This document shows positions 1-8,773 of a stretch of 64,000 nt of DNA, piece by piece. The stretch's first letter is position 1. Every line of letters begins with the position of its first letter. The notes under the pieces are model-generated. The model saw only the letters and a list, made by a program, of their open reading frames with translations, was not told the origin of the DNA and made no database searches. Source of the DNA: Planctomycetaceae bacterium (GTDB taxonomy: Bacteria; Planctomycetota; Planctomycetia; Pirellulales; Pirellulaceae); the NCBI GenBank assembly GCA_002724245.1, contig PBOG01000064.1, positions 1 through 64,000 of the forward strand, written 5' to 3'. A program made the translations under genes and the position numbers.

Positions 1-544
1 TACGTTGTTTGCGATCCACATTTACCATTTCGGTTTACCATGGCCTCTGGGGAGCCAACCGCCCCAGGGCACATTCTAGCCCCCGCCAGCGATACCGGAA
101 AAGACACCCATTACCGCGGTTTGCCGCCGCGGCTCCGCGCCCCCGGCACATCAGACCTGACGTAGCGTGTCCTTGACCACCGCCACGGACGATGTTAATT
201 TGGGGGGCCCGTTCGGGCAGTGAAGCCGACGCATTTCCGGTAGGTAGTTCCCACCTAGCGCGTTCCGGAGCCGAACCTGTGTTCCGGAGCCGAGCCGACC
301 GCGTCTGCTCTGGCTGGTAGCAGCGGGGCATCAGGGCAGACCAGTGTGGGCTGCCCCGCAGGCCTTTGGCGGCCCCCGCTTTTCGGCCGATCGGTACCTC
401 GATCGCCGACAGAGTGACTGCAGCCTATGTCCTTGCGCCGACCACGGCATGCATCGATCCACACGATCGCTCTGAGATAACGTTCAAAACGCATTTGATT
501 AACACAGCAGACCGTTTGCAGTTTCCTCAATAGAGAGACCCTTG
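1..544. other. Gene-free region upstream of ppdK
   Basis: No convincing coding region, tRNA or rRNA is visible. Reverse-strand open frames here have no recognisable protein character or ribosome site. The only pattern I can point to is a 13-bp direct repeat, GTTCCGGAGCCGA, at 262-274 and 281-293 (19-bp period, about one and three-quarter helical turns), roughly 250 bp before ppdK. The region presumably carries the ppdK promoter, but I could not pick a convincing -35/-10 pair. Confidence 0.5.
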
Positions 545-3235
545 ATGGCCAAGAAAAAGTCGGCACGTTCTGGTGGAAAAACCACGTATTACTTCGGCAG
601 CACCCGCACGGAAGGGGACGGCTCGATGCGCGAGCTACTCGGAGGCAAAGGTGCCAACTTGGCCGAGATGACAGGCATTGGCCTGCCAGTGCCTCCCGGC
701 TTTACGATCACCACCGACTGCTGTGACCAGTACTACCAACAGGGCCGTCAATTACCGGCCGGACTCGTCGAGCAGGTAAAAAAGAACATCCGCACACTGG
801 AACGCGAACTAGACAAAAAGTTCGGTGACCGCCGTAATCCGCTCCTGGTTTCCGTACGCAGTGGCGCTGCGGTATCGATGCCCGGCATGATGGATACCAT
901 TCTCAACCTGGGGCTCACCGACGAATCCACTGAGGGCCTGGCGTCCGCATCAGATAATCCCCGTTTCGCCTATGATGCCTATCGCCGCTTGATCAACATG
1001 TTTGGCGGCGTGGTCATGGGTGTCGACCACGAGCATTTTGAAGACGCTTTTGCCAAAATCAAAAAGAAGTACCGTGTTCAACTGGATACGGACGTCCCGA
1101 CGGACGGACTGATCGAACTCTGTGAGGCGTACAAGACAGTCTATCGTCGCCACACTAAATCCAACTTTCCCCAGGACCCTCTGCAACAGCTGACTCTGGC
1201 GATCGAAGCAGTCTTCAAGAGCTGGAACACGCCGCGCGCCATTCGGTACCGGGAAGTCGAGAGCATTCAAGGCCTGGTCGGTACTGCCGTCAACGTCCAA
1301 TCGATGGTCTACGGAAACATGGGTGAAGACTCTGGCACAGGTGTCGCCTTTACCCGTAACCCTTCGACCGGCGAAAACAAGTTCTACGGCGAGTTCCTGG
1401 TAAACGCACAAGGCGAAGACGTCGTTGCTGGCATCCGCACACCGCAACCCGTGGAAGAGATGCCTGGCTGGAGCGCGCCAGAGATCCCCAATATTGGTCG
1501 TCGTGTCCACAAGCAGCTATTGGAGATCAAGAAGATCCTGGAAGACCACTACCTGGATATGCAAGACATTGAATTTACCATCGAACGTGGTTCACTGTTT
1601 ATGTTGCAAACCCGTAATGGCAAACGTACTGGCGCTGCAGCCGTTAAAGTCGCCTGCGACATGGTCAAGGAAAAACTGATTGACCGGCCTACTGCACTCA
1701 AGCGAATACCCGCGAACGATCTGACACAACTTCTGCTCCCCAGTTTTGATCCCGCGGCCAAGGCGAAAGCGAATGTCCTCACACAGGGCCTGCCTGCCTC
1801 ACCAGGTGCAGCGGTTGGCAAACTTGCTTTTTCCGCGGAAGAAGCAGTCGAACGGACCGCGGCAGGTGAAGCGGTCCTGCTCGTGCGCAATGAAACGAGC
1901 CCAGAAGACATCGACGGCATGCACAGCGCGGCAGGCATTCTGACCAGCACCGGTGGCATGACCAGCCATGCTGCCGTTGTCGCACGTGGCTGGGGCCGCT
2001 GTTGCGTAGCGGGTGCCGGTGAAGTCCAAATTAACGAAAAAGGTCGCAAGGTTCGCATCAATGGCACCACCTTCACCCACAAGGATACGCTTTCGATTGA
2101 TGGTTCGACGGGACAAGTTATGGTCGGCAACGTCGCGACCAAAGCCCCTGAACTGTCGGGCGACTTTGCTCGCATCATGAAGTGGTCGGACGAGGTTCGC
2201 CGCCTGCAAGTGCGCACCAACGCCGACACGCCGCAAGATGCCCAGCGAGCCCGGGACTTTGGTGCCCAGGGAATTGGGCTTTGTCGCACAGAACACATGT
2301 TCTTCCAGGATGATCGTATCACCGCCATGCGACAGATGATTCTGGCCCGCACGGAGGCCGACCGCCGGAAGTCACTCCGGAAATTACTACCTTTCCAACG
2401 GCGTGATTTTGTTGGCATCTTCACCGCCATGAAAGGACTACCCGTCACCGTACGGTTGCTCGACCCGCCACTCCATGAATTCCTGCCTCATGACTCCAAA
2501 GCGCAAACGGAGATGGCCAAACTGCTGGGAGTCAGCGCGGCAGAGGTTAAATCGCGAGTCAGCCAACTCCATGAACAAAACCCCATGTTGGGACATCGCG
2601 GTTGCCGGTTGAGCGTTACCTATCCAGAGATCCTGGAAATGCAGGTACAAGCGATCGTCGAAGCAGCCATCGCCTGCAAAAAGAAGCGCATCGATGCACG
2701 CGCCGAAATCATGATTCCACTCGTCGGCACCGCAGCGGAACTCGCGTTGCTGCGAGCCAAGGCAGAGGCCAAAATCGCCGAAACACGCGAAGCCAAGAAA
2801 TACAAAGGCAAGCTCGACATCCTGATCGGCACGATGATTGAAATTCCCCGCGCCGCTTTGACGGCCGACGAAGTTGCCGAACACGCGGAGTTCTTCAGTT
2901 TTGGCACGAACGATCTTACCCAAATGACCTTTGGCTACAGCCGTGATGACATCAACGGGTTCTTGCCCGATTACTTGCAACAAGAACTACTCCCCTGTGA
3001 CCCCTTCCAGTCACTGGACCAGACAGGGGTCGGGCAGTTAGTTGCCATGGGTGTCGAAAAAGGCCGCAACACGCAATCCAAACTCAAGGTCGGTATCTGT
3101 GGAGAGCACGGCGGCGACCCAGCCTCGATCGACTTCTGCCACCGGGTTGGCCTGGACTACGTCAGCTGCTCGCCATTTCGGGTACCCATTGCCCGCTTGG
3201 CTGCCGCCCAGGCTGCTTTATCGAATGACAGTTAA
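545..3235 (+). CDS. ppdK: Pyruvate, phosphate dikinase
   Basis: Interconverts pyruvate + ATP + Pi and PEP + AMP + PPi in the cytoplasm, in gluconeogenic or PPi-dependent glycolytic carbon flow. The 896-aa length is normal for the family. The N-terminal nucleotide-binding domain carries GGKGANLAEM and MPGMMDTILNLG. The central phosphohistidine domain has GGMTSHAAVVARGWG with the catalytic His near residue 475. The C-terminal PEP/pyruvate barrel ends in GICGEHGGDP with the catalytic Cys near residue 852. The His/Cys spacing matches clostridial PPDK (His455/Cys831), so the enzyme looks intact. A TTG codon directly precedes the ATG in frame; I take the ATG, with a purine-rich GAGAGA about 10 nt upstream. 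The gene stands alone, with a lipoprotein gene 117 bp downstream. Confidence 0.96.
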   Translation: MAKKKSARSGGKTTYYFGSTRTEGDGSMRELLGGKGANLAEMTGIGLPVPPGFTITTDCCDQYYQQGRQLPAGLVEQVKKNIRTLERELDKKFGDRRNPLLVSVRSGAAVSMPGMMDTILNLGLTDESTEGLASASDNPRFAYDAYRRLINMFGGVVMGVDHEHFEDAFAKIKKKYRVQLDTDVPTDGLIELCEAYKTVYRRHTKSNFPQDPLQQLTLAIEAVFKSWNTPRAIRYREVESIQGLVGTAVNVQSMVYGNMGEDSGTGVAFTRNPSTGENKFYGEFLVNAQGEDVVAGIRTPQPVEEMPGWSAPEIPNIGRRVHKQLLEIKKILEDHYLDMQDIEFTIERGSLFMLQTRNGKRTGAAAVKVACDMVKEKLIDRPTALKRIPANDLTQLLLPSFDPAAKAKANVLTQGLPASPGAAVGKLAFSAEEAVERTAAGEAVLLVRNETSPEDIDGMHSAAGILTSTGGMTSHAAVVARGWGRCCVAGAGEVQINEKGRKVRINGTTFTHKDTLSIDGSTGQVMVGNVATKAPELSGDFARIMKWSDEVRRLQVRTNADTPQDAQRARDFGAQGIGLCRTEHMFFQDDRITAMRQMILARTEADRRKSLRKLLPFQRRDFVGIFTAMKGLPVTVRLLDPPLHEFLPHDSKAQTEMAKLLGVSAAEVKSRVSQLHEQNPMLGHRGCRLSVTYPEILEMQVQAIVEAAIACKKKRIDARAEIMIPLVGTAAELALLRAKAEAKIAETREAKKYKGKLDILIGTMIEIPRAALTADEVAEHAEFFSFGTNDLTQMTFGYSRDDINGFLPDYLQQELLPCDPFQSLDQTGVGQLVAMGVEKGRNTQSKLKVGICGEHGGDPASIDFCHRVGLDYVSCSPFRVPIARLAAAQAALSNDS

Positions 3236-3252
3236 TTGACTGAATGGCTGCG

Positions 3253-3280
3253 TTCTGGATTCCGTTGGTGCCAACCAGAA
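3253..3280 (+). terminator. Possible hairpin terminator after ppdK
   Basis: Eighteen bases after the ppdK stop, TTCTGG (3253-3258) can pair with CCAGAA (3275-3280). Inside, TTGG (3265-3268) pairs with CCAA (3271-3274), giving a bulged hairpin. There is no clear T-run after it, so it is a candidate end-of-transcript structure only. Confidence 0.25.
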
Positions 3281-3288
3281 TTCTGAGC

Positions 3289-3316
3289 TTGGCCGGTTAC
3301 AGGGTTTCGCTATACT
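3289..3316 (+). promoter_or_regulatory. Putative sigma70-type promoter for the lipoprotein gene
   Basis: TTGGCC (3289-3294), a 16-bp spacer and TATACT (3311-3316) lie 36 nt before the ATG at 3353. Match and spacing are reasonable, but planctomycete promoters are poorly characterised. Confidence 0.35.
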
Positions 3317-3352
3317 CCTGCGCCACAGAAATTCCTCCGTCGGCACAGGAAT

Positions 3353-4264
3353 ATGGAAACCCTCCGTCGCATCAACACCGGTTTGTGCGTTTTGCTAGTA
3401 ACCTTCCTGGCCACCGTGGCCGGCTGTGGAACAACCAAAACGCAAAAAGCCACCGAGCAGCTCCTCCTCTCGGATGCGGTGGATAAATCTGTAGCCGCCC
3501 TGGACTTTCACGTCCTGGCAGGCCAGCCAGTTTACCTCGACACGCAATTTATCGCGTCAGTCAAGACCAACAGCCTGGTCGGTGCCCATTACATGGAAAG
3601 CGCCCTGCGTCAACAATTACTGGCCGCTGGCTGCCTGTTGCAAGAAAGCGAAAAAGACGCCACCTATATCGTCGAACCACGGGTCGGCGCGCTGGGTACC
3701 GATGGACACAACCTGACCATCGGAATCCCCGCCAGTCATGCGTTGAATTCCGCCAGCACCCTGGTCACTGAAGGACCTAGTCTGCCCATTTTTCCGGAAA
3801 TTGCGCTGGTGCGACGTGAAAACCAGAAAGCGGCTGCGAAGCTGGCGATTTTCGCCTATCACCGTGAAACGCGAAAACCCATCTGGCAATCTGGAATTGC
3901 ACAAGCGAGGGCCACTTCCACCAACACCTGGGTGATGGGGGCCGGCCCATTCCAGCGCGGCACCATTCACGATGGTACCCAGTTTGCCGGCTCCCGTTTC
4001 TGGGATCCGCTGGCGCTGCGTCGAAAGGACGCCAACAACTCCCCCGGCAGTCGTGAAACGGCCACCTACTTCCGGGAAGTCCAGTTCGCCAGCGAGAGTG
4101 ACAAACCGGTCCAAGCCGCGATTTTCGACGATGAGCCCGCATCGACTCCAACCCAACCCGACGGGAAGCCTGCCGTACGCCCTGCCGCAGCCAGCTCCCC
4201 ACAAAAATCAACTGCCCCCGTCACTACCAAGACAGCGCAGGATGCGTCCTCCCCAACCAAGTGA
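3353..4264 (+). CDS. Exported lipoprotein, DUF6655-like
   Basis: A 303-aa secreted protein of unknown function. The N-terminus METLRRINTG, a hydrophobic stretch and the lipobox TVAGC (Cys25) indicate signal peptidase II processing and lipid anchoring. Residues 28-240 form one soluble domain that resembles, from memory, the planctomycete family DUF6655, with the stretches KATEQLLLSDAVD and LDFHVLAGQPVYLDT. The last ~50 residues are Pro/Ala/Ser/Thr-rich and probably disordered. The stop TGA overlaps an in-frame GTG (GTGA) of the next gene's long frame, so translational coupling with the glycosyltransferase is possible. The family assignment is unverified; the lipoprotein call is solid. Confidence 0.75.
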   Translation: METLRRINTGLCVLLVTFLATVAGCGTTKTQKATEQLLLSDAVDKSVAALDFHVLAGQPVYLDTQFIASVKTNSLVGAHYMESALRQQLLAAGCLLQESEKDATYIVEPRVGALGTDGHNLTIGIPASHALNSASTLVTEGPSLPIFPEIALVRRENQKAAAKLAIFAYHRETRKPIWQSGIAQARATSTNTWVMGAGPFQRGTIHDGTQFAGSRFWDPLALRRKDANNSPGSRETATYFREVQFASESDKPVQAAIFDDEPASTPTQPDGKPAVRPAAASSPQKSTAPVTTKTAQDASSPTK

Positions 4265-4320
4265 GACCTCACCGTAACCTGCTGGTGAGGTTGCCAGATT
4301 TCCCAGCCAACTGGACTGCC

Positions 4321-5373
4321 ATGCCACTTGACGGTTCACCCCGTATCTTGATTACCCGCACCAGCGCTGTAGGCGACTGCATCCTGACACTACCGATGCT
4401 GTGCGCGTTACGAAAACACTATCCCCGAGCCATGCTGGCCTGGGTGACAGAACCTGGTCCGGCCCAGCTTCTCGGCGAACATCCCGACCTGGACCAGCTA
4501 CTAGTCGTCTCCAAAGGCTGGCTGAAATCTCTGACCAGGATCAAGGAGATCCGGAAGACGCTACAAGAACTGCAAATCGACACCGTGCTGGATCCACAAA
4601 GTCTGACCAAAAGTGCGGCGCTCGGATGGCTGTCGGGAGCAACGCGACGTATTGGATTCGCGAGGCCGCGAGGCCGGGAACTGGCGCTCTGGCTGAATCG
4701 CGAACACCACCTCCCTGCAGCGCCGCACATTGTGGATGCGCAACTCGAACTCTTGCAGCAACTCAATATCAAAACCGGCGCCGCCCGTTTTCGACTGCCT
4801 GCCTGGCCGGAGGCAGAATCCGTGGCCGAACAGTTTGTGCGGCGGTCGCACCTCGGCGGAGGCTTTGTCGTTCTCAACCCGGGCGCAGGCTGGGAATCGC
4901 GTGTGTGGCCAGCGGAGTCCTACGGGCGACTGGCTCGCATGCTCGGAGAACAGCTGAACCTTCCCTCCGCAGTCGTCTGGTCGGGATCGGACGAACGGTC
5001 CGCAGCAGATCGGATCCAGGAAAAATCCGGCGGACACGCGGTCTTGGCACCACCTACGACATTACGTGAGCTGGCAGGCATCTTGAGGCGCGCACGGCTC
5101 TTCGTTGGCTCTGACACCGGGCCCCTGCACCTGGCGGGTGCCGTCGGCACACGCTGTGTTGGTCTCTATGGCACCACTCACCCTGATGCCTCAGGACCGT
5201 ACGGTGACCACCACCAGGTGGTACAGGCCTATTTCCAGAAGTACCAAACGAGCCGCGAACGACGGCGGGCAACCAACGATGCCATGCAGGCGATTTCGCC
5301 TGAAACGGTCTTTCAGGCCTGCCAGGACCAGCTGCAATTCAACACGTTACCAGCCGAGCCCAATGCGGCGTGA
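4321..5373 (+). CDS. Glycosyltransferase family 9 (heptosyltransferase-like)
   Basis: A 350-aa member of the ADP-heptose:LPS heptosyltransferase family, expected to be cytoplasmic and to add a sugar to a lipid-A core or similar glycolipid. The N-terminus RILITRTSAVGDCILTLPML is the canonical nucleotide-sugar-transferase start. The C-terminal half has NPGAGWESRVWP and the signature GSDTGPLHLAGAVGTRCVGL. I start at ATG 4321 because homologues begin just before the RILITR strand. An upstream GTG at 4261, overlapping the lipoprotein stop, would add 20 residues. No other LPS genes flank it, so the acceptor cannot be inferred. Confidence 0.88.
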   Translation: MPLDGSPRILITRTSAVGDCILTLPMLCALRKHYPRAMLAWVTEPGPAQLLGEHPDLDQLLVVSKGWLKSLTRIKEIRKTLQELQIDTVLDPQSLTKSAALGWLSGATRRIGFARPRGRELALWLNREHHLPAAPHIVDAQLELLQQLNIKTGAARFRLPAWPEAESVAEQFVRRSHLGGGFVVLNPGAGWESRVWPAESYGRLARMLGEQLNLPSAVVWSGSDERSAADRIQEKSGGHAVLAPPTTLRELAGILRRARLFVGSDTGPLHLAGAVGTRCVGLYGTTHPDASGPYGDHHQVVQAYFQKYQTSRERRRATNDAMQAISPETVFQACQDQLQFNTLPAEPNAA

Positions 5374-5389
5374 GTCAACTTGCCACGTG

Positions 5390-5731
5390 TTACAGGATTT
5401 CCAGCACATTTTCTGGCGGGCGCCCCAATCGGGCCTTGTCGCCGGCGACGACAACGGGACGCTGCATTATTTCCGGATGGGCCGCCAACGCAGCTATCCA
5501 GCCTTGTTCATCCTCTGGCTCCGGCAACAGCAACTCGCGAAAATCCTGCTCACGAACAAGCTGCTGGACAGGCAACTCGAGTTGATCCAGTAACGCCGAC
5601 AACATCGATTCGGCCAGGGGTGTTTTGAGGTATTCTACAACCCGCGGTTCGATGCCACGAGCACGCAATAACTCAAGAGTTTGCCGACTCTTGCTACAAC
5701 GCGGGTTATGGTAAATCGTTACTTCCGACAC
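5390..5731 (-). CDS. ArsC/YfgD-family glutaredoxin-like protein
   Basis: A 113-aa thioredoxin-fold protein of the glutaredoxin-dependent arsenate reductase family. It has the ArsC beginning VTIYHNPRCSKSRQTLELL with the reactive Cys in C-S-K-S-R, then RVVEYLKTP and the later RPVVV segment. GTG 5731 is the best start: AGGAGG lies 7 nt upstream and the protein then begins exactly at the family's first strand. A longer frame would add 13 unrelated residues. No arsR, acr3 or arsB is nearby, so the E. coli YfgD-like housekeeping group is as likely as true arsenate reduction. Confidence 0.85.
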   Translation of the reverse strand: MSEVTIYHNPRCSKSRQTLELLRARGIEPRVVEYLKTPLAESMLSALLDQLELPVQQLVREQDFRELLLPEPEDEQGWIAALAAHPEIMQRPVVVAGDKARLGRPPENVLEIL

Positions 5732-5784
5732 CTGGGCTCCTCCTGTTGAACACACAACACGTACCCGCACTGTGACAGCGTACT

Positions 5785-5814
5785 CTATAATCTCCGAATC
5801 GGTATTCCTGTCAA
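5785..5814 (-). promoter_or_regulatory. Putative promoter of the ArsC-like gene
   Basis: On the minus strand, TTGACA (5814-5809) is followed by an 18-bp spacer and TTATAG (5790-5785), 53 nt before the GTG start at 5731. The -35 box is a perfect consensus match. Confidence 0.5.
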
Positions 5815-6015
5815 CGGTTGATGAGCGCTGTAACGGTGTTTATGGACGGTGCCAGTATTCGATTGGTAAGTTAACAGGCTGCCATGTCGTGTTCTGTCCA
5901 CGTTAGCCGCACCGACTACGCCGCGTCCGACTAGCTGCTAACGAAGAACGATCTGGCTGCGATCGTGCCAAATGCACAACCTGCGGCAGCGACCACCACC
6001 CCCAGGAGATTTGGC

Positions 6016-7266
6016 GTGACTTCCCACCGTCTACATATGGTGACCTGTTATTGCTGGCTCCTGGCGTGCACGGCAAATGCCGCTCATGATTGGCCGCAAT
6101 GGGGTGGACCTGCCCGCAATTTTAAAGTCGGCGGCCCCCGGCTTGCCAAAACGTGGCCATCAGGCGGTCCGGCCTGCCTCTGGGATCGACCACTGGGTGA
6201 CGGCTATGCAGGAATTGCGTCCGTCGATAATCGGCTCTACACCATGTATCGCAGCGCGGGTCGCGAGTACATCGTGGCACTTGACGCCAACTCTGGGAAA
6301 ACCATCTGGCAACATCACTATCCAGCCCCCTTCCTGCCGAAAACCGATCTTCAACCAGGTCCAGGCCCCCATGCGACGCCGCTGGTCGCCGGTGACCGGC
6401 TCTGCACCGCTGGCGTGACTGGGATTGTTCACTGTCTGGACCTGGCAACAGGCGCGGTGATCTGGCAACGCAACCTGGTCCAGGACTTTGCGGGCACAGT
6501 CCTTTTCCGCGGCTACTCCTGCAATCCTCTACGTTACGGAGATTCGGTCATCTTGACGGTTGGTGGCGAAGGACAGGGAGTCGTCGCCTTGACGCTGTCG
6601 CAGGGAAACGTCAAGTGGAAATCACAGAACTTCGACATTTCGCATGCCTCGCCACTTGTCATCCAGTTTCACGGGCAGGCTCAACTCGTCGTCCTGGCCA
6701 GTCGGTGCATTGTTGGCATGAACCCTGACAACGGGTTACTACTCTGGTCACACGAACACCCGATGACAGGTGGTCATATCGCCAGCATGCCAGTGTGGGG
6801 CACTGGAGACCGGCTGTTTTTCTCATTCGCATACGGAGGGGGGAGTTACTGCCTGCAACTCGCTGAAGAAAACGGCACGACCACGACCAGACCGCTATGG
6901 CAAAACAAACGAATGAAGATCCATCATAGCAACGCGATCTCTAACCAAGGTTACCTCTATGCAGCAAGCGGCGATTTCGGGCCCAAGCTATTTAGCGCAA
7001 TCAACCTGACGACGGGAAAACTCACCTGGCAACAACGTACGCTCGGCCGCTGCTCCCTGGTGTATCGAGATGGAAACTATCTCATCCTTCAGGAAGACGG
7101 CCAACTCACGCTCGCCACACTGACTCCCGAATCGCTCAAGATCCACGCACAATCCCAGCTCTTTGAAGAGCGGGCCTGGACACCACCCACATTGGCTGGA
7201 ACGCGTCTCTATGTCCGAAACCGAAGTCGTATCATGGCGTACGAATTACCTGCCGCAGAGCCTTGA
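6016..7266 (+). CDS. Exported PQQ-like beta-propeller protein
   Basis: A 416-aa secreted protein with outer-membrane-assembly/PQQ-type WD-like repeats, such as VALDANSGKTIWQH, CLDLATGAVIWQRN, GMNPDNGLLLWSHEH and AINLTTGKLTWQQR. These build a beta-propeller of the type found in planctomycete PQQ-binding-like proteins. The mature N-terminus DWPQWGGPARN is typical of them. GTG 6016 was chosen because AGGAG lies 7 nt upstream and gives a compact signal peptide ending near ACTANAA. A GTG at 5965 would extend it without a ribosome site. No catalytic quinoprotein residues are evident, so a scaffold or binding role is as likely as an enzymatic one. Confidence 0.85.
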   Translation: MTSHRLHMVTCYCWLLACTANAAHDWPQWGGPARNFKVGGPRLAKTWPSGGPACLWDRPLGDGYAGIASVDNRLYTMYRSAGREYIVALDANSGKTIWQHHYPAPFLPKTDLQPGPGPHATPLVAGDRLCTAGVTGIVHCLDLATGAVIWQRNLVQDFAGTVLFRGYSCNPLRYGDSVILTVGGEGQGVVALTLSQGNVKWKSQNFDISHASPLVIQFHGQAQLVVLASRCIVGMNPDNGLLLWSHEHPMTGGHIASMPVWGTGDRLFFSFAYGGGSYCLQLAEENGTTTTRPLWQNKRMKIHHSNAISNQGYLYAASGDFGPKLFSAINLTTGKLTWQQRTLGRCSLVYRDGNYLILQEDGQLTLATLTPESLKIHAQSQLFEERAWTPPTLAGTRLYVRNRSRIMAYELPAAEP

Positions 7267-7327
7267 GACCAGATGTGCACATTGCCGGATTACACTTCTG
7301 GGCAGTCGCGTGCTGCCCACACACGAA

Positions 7328-8437
7328 TCAGGGCCGGCCATCCTCGCGCCCTACGCGCACTTCCGAAATCCCGGCCGCAGTGGCCCAACCACGCGCCATG
7401 CCTGCCGTACTGAAATCAATTGCGATGTTCCCTCGGTGATCCACCGCAATAATGCCTCCGTCACCACGATCCAATGTTGTGTGAACCGCCGTCCGCACTG
7501 CTGTCGCCAGATCTTCACCCAGCAGACGTACACGAGCGGACACACTATAGGCAATCGCATGTCGAATGAACTGTTCACCAGTTCCAGTACAAGAAACGGC
7601 ACAGGTCGCGTTCGCAGCGTAGGTCCCCGCACCCAGGATGGGCGAATCACCGATTCGTCCATATTTCTTGTTACTCAACCCACCCGTCGACGTTGCCGCC
7701 GCCAGATTTCCATGTCGGTCAAGTGCGACACATCCTACCGTTCCAAGGTCGCGTTCGCGCCGCCGCGAAACTGCCCCTGACGGAGGTGGAACAGCTGGAA
7801 TCCTGCGAGAAGATTTCAACGGTTTTTCCAGCCTGCGTTGTTGCTGAATTCGCTCAAACCGTTGCTGCGCCCGCGGGGTCAGGAAATAGGCTGGCTGGAC
7901 TCGCTGCACACCCATCTCAATTGCAAACTGGTCCGCGCCTTCGCCTGCCAGCAGAACATGTCGTGTCCGTTCCATCACCAGGCGTGCCAATGAAATCGGG
8001 TTTTTGACCCGCGTGACTCCAGCCACGGCGCCACCAGCCAGAGTGCGTCCGTCCATAATCGATGCATCCAGTTCACAGCTACCGCGACTATTTAACACCG
8101 CCCCCTTGCCAGCGTTGAACTGTGGGTCATCTTCCAGGTACCGCACCACCGCTTCGACCACCTCGACGCTATTCTTGCCGGCCGCCAGCAAATCTCGCCC
8201 TCGTCGCAACGCAGCAGCTAACGAGGCACGATAGGCGTCCCGTTCTTCTGGAGCAAGTCGGTCCGGCGCGCTCCCGGCGCCACCGTGTATCGCAATCGCA
8301 TAGCGCACAGCCTGCTGCGACTTCGGCGGTTCCTCAGCCGACAGTGCCTCTCCTGCACTGATCATCACCAGCAGGCAAAATGTGACACTGCGTGCAAGGC
8401 CGCAGGCAGATGTCTTGGACGGTGCTCTATATGGCAT
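7328..8437 (-). CDS. Isoaspartyl peptidase/L-asparaginase (Ntn hydrolase), exported
   Basis: A 369-aa plant-type asparaginase that hydrolyses isoaspartyl dipeptides and/or asparagine. IAIHGGAGS opens the domain. The autocleavage site and nucleophile are at GTVGCVALD (Thr233), followed by NLAAATSTGG. GNIAIDFSTAGMARG is the typical C-terminal strand. An N-terminal hydrophobic stretch ending in GEALSAEE indicates export. ATG 8437, behind GGGGGAAAGC, is preferred over a frame 28 codons longer. Residues ~185-220 before Thr233 are Arg/Gln-rich, a longer linker than usual that is probably trimmed after self-cleavage. Confidence 0.93.
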   Translation of the reverse strand: MPYRAPSKTSACGLARSVTFCLLVMISAGEALSAEEPPKSQQAVRYAIAIHGGAGSAPDRLAPEERDAYRASLAAALRRGRDLLAAGKNSVEVVEAVVRYLEDDPQFNAGKGAVLNSRGSCELDASIMDGRTLAGGAVAGVTRVKNPISLARLVMERTRHVLLAGEGADQFAIEMGVQRVQPAYFLTPRAQQRFERIQQQRRLEKPLKSSRRIPAVPPPSGAVSRRRERDLGTVGCVALDRHGNLAAATSTGGLSNKKYGRIGDSPILGAGTYAANATCAVSCTGTGEQFIRHAIAYSVSARVRLLGEDLATAVRTAVHTTLDRGDGGIIAVDHRGNIAIDFSTAGMARGWATAAGISEVRVGREDGRP

Positions 8438-8773
8438 GCTTTCCCCCCTGCTGTACGAGACCCACTGCGTGTAATGACAATCCACGCAAATACGGGCTGT
8501 GCAGAATGTTTTCTGCCCCACCGCGTTTGCATCCTAGAATACTCGCCTGTTATCTTAATGCATGCACCGGAGACTGTCGGTCCACGGCATGCTGCAACCA
8601 ACTGACGGATCTCCAGCCTGACAGCCAAGAGCCTTCACTGGAAAGAACACAACTTCAACACGAGTAGAATCGAAGGCCGTTCTGTCCCTATCCTTCCGTT
8701 CAATCAGCGATCTGTACTGCCAGAGGCGTTGCCGCCGACGCAAATTGCGTTGAGCTCATGGAGCACCCGAACA
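8438..8773. other. Divergent intergenic region
   Basis: Separates the minus-strand asparaginase from the plus-strand exported protein, so it should hold both promoters. No small gene is visible. The one striking site is a 13-nt perfect odd palindrome at 8738-8750, listed separately. Confidence 0.4.
8738..8750. promoter_or_regulatory. Perfect palindrome ACGCAA-A-TTGCGT, possible operator
   Basis: A 6-bp inverted repeat around a single A, 23 nt upstream of the ATG at 8774. Its size and position suit a dimeric repressor site, but no regulator gene is adjacent. Confidence 0.3.

Noticed and set aside
1549..2448. Long reverse-strand open frame opposite ppdK (299 codons)
   Set aside because: It lies wholly inside a strongly conserved enzyme gene, has a Ser/Arg/Thr-rich composition typical of antisense frames, and shows no ribosome site or motif.
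4261..4320. GTG start overlapping the lipoprotein stop for the glycosyltransferase
   Set aside because: It would add 20 residues before the conserved first strand; homologues start near ATG 4321. Kept only as an alternative.
5390..5731. Arsenic-resistance island
   Set aside because: Only the ArsC/YfgD-like gene is present; no arsR, transporter or methyltransferase is nearby.
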